Position numbers and translations under genes: made by a program
The notes under the pieces: model-generated
Told to the model about the DNA's origin: nothing
The model's input: only the letters and a program-made list of their open reading frames with translations
Database searches by the model: none
Source of the DNA: an uncultured Solirubrobacterales bacterium
GTDB taxonomy: Bacteria > Actinomycetota > Thermoleophilia > Solirubrobacterales > Solirubrobacteraceae
Direction: 5' to 3'
NCBI GenBank assembly: GCA_937973575.1
Contig: CALJKH010000103.1
Span: forward strand, 1-8,002
Length of the DNA stretch: 8,002 nucleotides
Part shown: piece by piece, positions 5,466 through 8,002 of the stretch
Layout of the letters: each line of letters starts with the position of its first letter
Position numbering within the stretch: the stretch's first letter is position 1

Positions 5466-6314
5466 ATGTCACATCCCCGTATTGCACTTGCAGCTGTACT
5501 CGTGCCAGTCGCACTAGTACTTGGCGCATGTGGCTCGTCGAGCTCAAGCTCGACGACCGCCAGCGCTAACTGCGACAAGGCCAGCCTTGCCCTCACAAAC
5601 AAGGGCCAGCTGACGATTGCAACCGACAAGCCGGCTTACTCACCGTACTTCGTTGACGACACTCCCTCCAATGGCAAGGGCTTTGAAAGCTCGGTCGCAT
5701 ACGCGATTGCCAAGCAGCTTGGTTTCCAGCCAAGTGAGGTCAAGTGGACTGTCGTCCCATTCGACTCCTCGTATGCCCCTGGTCCGAAGAAGTTCGACTT
5801 TGATGTGAACCAGATCAGCGTCACACCCGAGCGCGCGAAGGTTGTCGCCTTCTCAAGCCCGTATTACACGGCTCCTCAGGCAGTCGTCGTTGGCCCGGGT
5901 TCGAAGTATGCCGGTGCAAAGTCACTAGCTGACCTGAAGGACGCGAACCTTGGCGTTCAGGTTGGTACGACAAGCCTCAAGGCTGCAACTGACCAGATCA
6001 AGCCAAGCAATCAGCCGAAGGTGTTCAACACCTCAGACGACGTTGTAACGGCTCTCAAGAACAAGCAGGTTGACGCGGTTGTAGTTGACCTCCCAACAGC
6101 CTTCTACATCACAGCCGCACAGGTTGATGGTTCAAAGATTGTTGGCCAGTTCTCAGTACCGGGTGGCGACCAATGGGGCGCGCTCATGGCGAAGGACTCA
6201 AAGCTCAAGGCATGTGTCGATCAGGCACTCGCAAAGCTTCAGTCCTCAGGTGAGTTGAAGACACTCACCGACAAGTGGATGGGCGCATCAGCTGGCGCGC
6301 CCAAGCTGAGCTAA
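5466..6314 (+). CDS. Amino acid ABC transporter substrate-binding lipoprotein (SBP family 3)
   Basis: This is the extracellular receptor of a polar amino acid importer. A signal peptide ends in the lipobox LGAC, giving lipidated Cys22. A Ser/Thr linker follows (about 24-32), then the two-lobed binding fold. Family landmarks are GQLTIATDKPAYSPY at 47-61, FDFDVNQISVTPERAKVVAFSSPYY at about 110-134 (Arg123 is the residue that usually holds the ligand carboxylate), LGVQVGTTS at 162-170 and VDAVVVDLPTA at 202-212. Total length, 282 residues, is normal. Cys36 and Cys250 may form a disulfide. The NQI stretch before the SVTPER motif replaces the more common AGM and marks a subgroup, but the actual amino acid cannot be inferred. 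It is the first gene of the operon, 24 bases before the permease. Confidence 0.93.
   Translation: MSHPRIALAAVLVPVALVLGACGSSSSSSTTASANCDKASLALTNKGQLTIATDKPAYSPYFVDDTPSNGKGFESSVAYAIAKQLGFQPSEVKWTVVPFDSSYAPGPKKFDFDVNQISVTPERAKVVAFSSPYYTAPQAVVVGPGSKYAGAKSLADLKDANLGVQVGTTSLKAATDQIKPSNQPKVFNTSDDVVTALKNKQVDAVVVDLPTAFYITAAQVDGSKIVGQFSVPGGDQWGALMAKDSKLKACVDQALAKLQSSGELKTLTDKWMGASAGAPKLS
5535..5556. repeat. Perfect palindrome in the Ser-linker codons of the binding protein
   Basis: TCGTCGAGCT (5535-5544) and AGCTCGACGA (5547-5556) are perfect inverted copies separated by CA. In frame they encode the Ser-rich linker just after the lipidated cysteine. Serine has both TCN and AGY codons, which makes such a palindrome easy to build, but ten paired bases in a row is striking. 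It may form an RNA hairpin early in the message. Confidence 0.6.
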
Positions 6315-6338
6315 CTCACTGCGAACGGCTCTCGGCGA

Positions 6339-7220
6339 ATGAGCGACACAGACTCGCTTTCCTCGCCGGGAGCCGCATTGCCGTCTGAAGATCGGCGCGC
6401 AATTCGCGCAGCAGCGCAGAGGCGCAAACACCAGCGTGGCCTTGCTGTTGCGGCCATCTCAACTCTGCTGGTCCTCGGCCTTGTTGGCGGCCTCATAGTC
6501 AGTAGCCCAGGTTGGGACAGTGTTCAGGAGACGTTCTTCTCCTGGTCAGCATTCCGCGATTCATTCCCGGACATTCTCAGTGGGTTCTGGAAGGACGTAA
6601 AGCTGTTCCTTGTGGTGGAAGCGATTGTTCTCGTCTTCGGATTGCTCGTCGCGCTCTGTCGGGTAACGAGAGTTCCATCGCTCTTTCCGCTGAGGCTGCT
6701 GTCAACTATCTACGTAGACCTGTTTCGCGGTGTTCCGACGATCCTCGTGGTCTATCTGATCGGCTTTGGCGTGCCGGCGTTGAGCGTATCGGCGCTCCCT
6801 TCTGACCCATTCGTGTTGGGGGGCTTCGCCCTAGTTCTTTCCTATGGCGCTTATGTGTCTGAGGTGTACCGCGCTGGCATTGAATCGATCAGTCCGAGCC
6901 AGCGCGTGGCAGCTCTCTCACTTGGCCTCACGAACATTCAGTCGATGCGGCACGTCGTCGTGCCTCAAGCGATCAGCCGCGTCGCGCCACCGCTTCTCAA
7001 TGACTTCATCGCCTTGCAGAAGGACGTCGCTCTCGTGTCAATCCTTGGGCCTCTTGAGGCTTTTCGAGTTGCCCAGATTGCGGCTGGCGAAAACTTCAAC
7101 TACACGCCATTGATCGCAGCCGCCTTGCTGTACTTCCTCGTCACATTCCCGATGGCTCGCCTCCTTGACCGGATGCAAGCAAGGTCGCGCCGAGTGGAGA
7201 GCATGGAGGTCCCCACCTAA
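6339..7220 (+). CDS. Amino acid ABC transporter permease (HisM/GlnP family)
   Basis: The 293-residue inner-membrane protein forms the channel of the importer. A cytoplasmic Arg-rich N-terminus (1-35) precedes membrane segments at roughly 36-56, 84-108, 130-150, 157-177 and 255-275, with less clear ones between. The family stretch YVDLFRGVPTIL at 125-136 is clear. The cytoplasmic coupling loop EVYRAGIESISPSQRVAALSLGLT at 175-198 contacts the ATPase. In the classic EAA motif the Glu is Val190 here, while the AA and the later Gly196 are kept. The operon has only one permease gene, so a homodimer is likely. The start ATG at 6339 lies 24 bases after the binding protein stop, with a weak ribosome binding site. 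The stop codon overlaps the ATPase start. Confidence 0.92.
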   Translation: MSDTDSLSSPGAALPSEDRRAIRAAAQRRKHQRGLAVAAISTLLVLGLVGGLIVSSPGWDSVQETFFSWSAFRDSFPDILSGFWKDVKLFLVVEAIVLVFGLLVALCRVTRVPSLFPLRLLSTIYVDLFRGVPTILVVYLIGFGVPALSVSALPSDPFVLGGFALVLSYGAYVSEVYRAGIESISPSQRVAALSLGLTNIQSMRHVVVPQAISRVAPPLLNDFIALQKDVALVSILGPLEAFRVAQIAAGENFNYTPLIAAALLYFLVTFPMARLLDRMQARSRRVESMEVPT

Positions 7221-7969
7221 TGGACTCCCCAGTACTTGAAGTACGCGGCCTCACCAAAGAATTCGACGGACAGCCTGTTCTGCGCGGAATCGACTTGGCA
7301 GTGGCAGAGCATCAAGCGATTGCCTTGATCGGCGCCTCAGGGTCAGGCAAGTCAACGCTTCTTCGGTGCATTGACTTGCTGGTTGAGATAGGCGACGGCG
7401 ACATTTTTCTTGACGGCGAGGTGATTACTGACCCGTCTGTGGATGTGACCGAAGTGCGACGCAAGCTGGGGATTGTCTTCCAAGCGTTCAACCTATTCCC
7501 GCACCTCAGCGTGCTTGACAACATCTGCCTAGGGCCAGTGAAGGCGCAGGGCATGCGCCGCAAGGACGCAGAGTCCTACGCAATGGAGCTACTTGAGAGG
7601 TTTGGCCTTGCCGACCGGGCCAAGGAGCGCCCTGAGCGCCTCTCGGGTGGCCAGCAGCAGCGGGTTGCGATCATTCGCTCCCTCGCAGGTAAGCCACGCG
7701 CGCTTCTGCTCGACGAAGTCACGAGCGCGCTTGATCCCGAGCTTGTGGGGGAGGTCCTCGGCCTTGTCGGGGAACTCAAAGCAGAGGGAATGACAATGCT
7801 GATCACCACTCACGAGATGGAGTTCGCAAGGGACTTCGCCGACGAGGTTTGCTTCTTAAGCAACGGGCTGATCGTGGAAAGGGGAACGCCAGAGGCGATC
7901 TTCACATCACCGAAGCAAGAAGAGACTCAGCGCTTCTTGAGCCGAATGCTCGGCTCCGCTACCGATTAG
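7220..7969 (+). CDS. Amino acid ABC transporter ATP-binding protein
   Basis: The 249-residue ATPase powers the importer from the cytoplasmic side. All catalytic motifs are intact: Walker A GASGSGKST at 38-46, Q-loop Gln88 in VFQAFNLFPH, signature LSGGQQQ at 141-147, Walker B ALLLDE at 161-166 with catalytic Glu166, the D-loop SALD, and the switch His198 in TTHEM. The sequence is that of the GlnQ/HisP class (FNLFPHLSVLDN, TSALDPELVGEVL). The usual Pro after the Walker B Glu is Val167, which is common in this class. The start ATG shares its first base with the permease TAA (TAATG), which points to translational coupling. The length is normal. Confidence 0.95.
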   Translation: MDSPVLEVRGLTKEFDGQPVLRGIDLAVAEHQAIALIGASGSGKSTLLRCIDLLVEIGDGDIFLDGEVITDPSVDVTEVRRKLGIVFQAFNLFPHLSVLDNICLGPVKAQGMRRKDAESYAMELLERFGLADRAKERPERLSGGQQQRVAIIRSLAGKPRALLLDEVTSALDPELVGEVLGLVGELKAEGMTMLITTHEMEFARDFADEVCFLSNGLIVERGTPEAIFTSPKQEETQRFLSRMLGSATD

Positions 7970-7986
7970 CTAAGAGTCGAGCTAAT
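7965..7986. terminator. Stem-loop at the stop codon of the ABC ATPase gene
   Basis: ATTAGCT (7965-7971) and AGCTAAT (7980-7986) form a 7-base-pair stem around an 8-base loop. The TAG stop codon lies inside the left arm. The stem is AT-rich and has no T-run after it in the visible sequence, so a role as terminator is weakly supported. It has the same arm and loop lengths as the stem-loop at 4687-4708. Confidence 0.35.
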
Positions 7987-8002
7987 CCAGTCGACGATCC
8001 CC
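7966..8002 (-). CDS. Possible 3' end of a convergent gene, cut by the window edge
   Basis: Read on the minus strand, the last 36 bases give an open frame ending GIVDWISSTLS and a TAA stop at 7966-7968. The codons resemble those of the neighbours, and a gene converging tightly on the ABC operon would fit the compact layout. Twelve codons are far too few to prove coding or to name a family. Confidence 0.2.
   Translation of the reverse strand, partial: GIVDWISSTLS

Noticed and set aside
1..8002. CRISPR array, insertion sequence, prophage, toxin-antitoxin or other defence system
   Set aside because: I saw no regularly spaced repeats, transposase, integrase, attachment-site duplication beside the tRNAs or defence-type gene. 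The gene content is housekeeping, envelope and transport.

Overview
This window looks like the left end of a contig from an uncultured actinobacterium, assembled from Illumina data. It starts with a technical artefact. Bases 1-26 match the 3' part of the standard Illumina read-1 adapter exactly. They are followed by about 600 bases that look proteobacterial, probably betaproteobacterial: the 3' end of dnaJ and the 5' end of an eptA-type lipid A phosphoethanolamine transferase, both on the minus strand. Near position 615-640 this block joins, in frame, a transaldolase gene of actinobacterial type. The result is an apparent transaldolase-DnaJ fusion that is best read as a chimera, not as biology.

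From about 640 onwards the sequence reads as one genome. It is moderately GC-rich and has an actinobacterial-style transaldolase, a lipoprotein with four PASTA repeats, Ser-rich lipoprotein linkers and tRNA genes without an encoded CCA. Actinomycetota is likely; a finer placement is not supported from sequence alone.

Layout of the rest. tal (minus) and the PASTA lipoprotein (plus) diverge at about 1.7 kb. The PASTA gene converges on tRNA-Lys(TTT) (minus), which diverges from tRNA-Glu(TTC) (plus). Next is a minus-strand group: a VOC/glyoxalase-fold protein, a small single-pass membrane protein and a PgaC-like family 2 glycosyltransferase whose 3' end meets tRNA-Glu. From 5466 to 7969 a plus-strand operon encodes a complete polar amino acid ABC importer: binding lipoprotein, permease and ATPase, in that order, with a 24-base gap and then a one-base overlap. 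The window ends just past this operon, possibly in the tail of a convergent gene.

Functionally this is mostly ordinary chromosome: pentose phosphate metabolism, envelope proteins, tRNAs and amino acid uptake. I found no defence system, mobile element, CRISPR array or novel multi-gene system. The points worth a second look are the adapter and chimera at the left end, the small Trp/Pro/Asp-rich membrane protein, the stem-loops placed at stop codons, and the tight packing around the two tRNAs.
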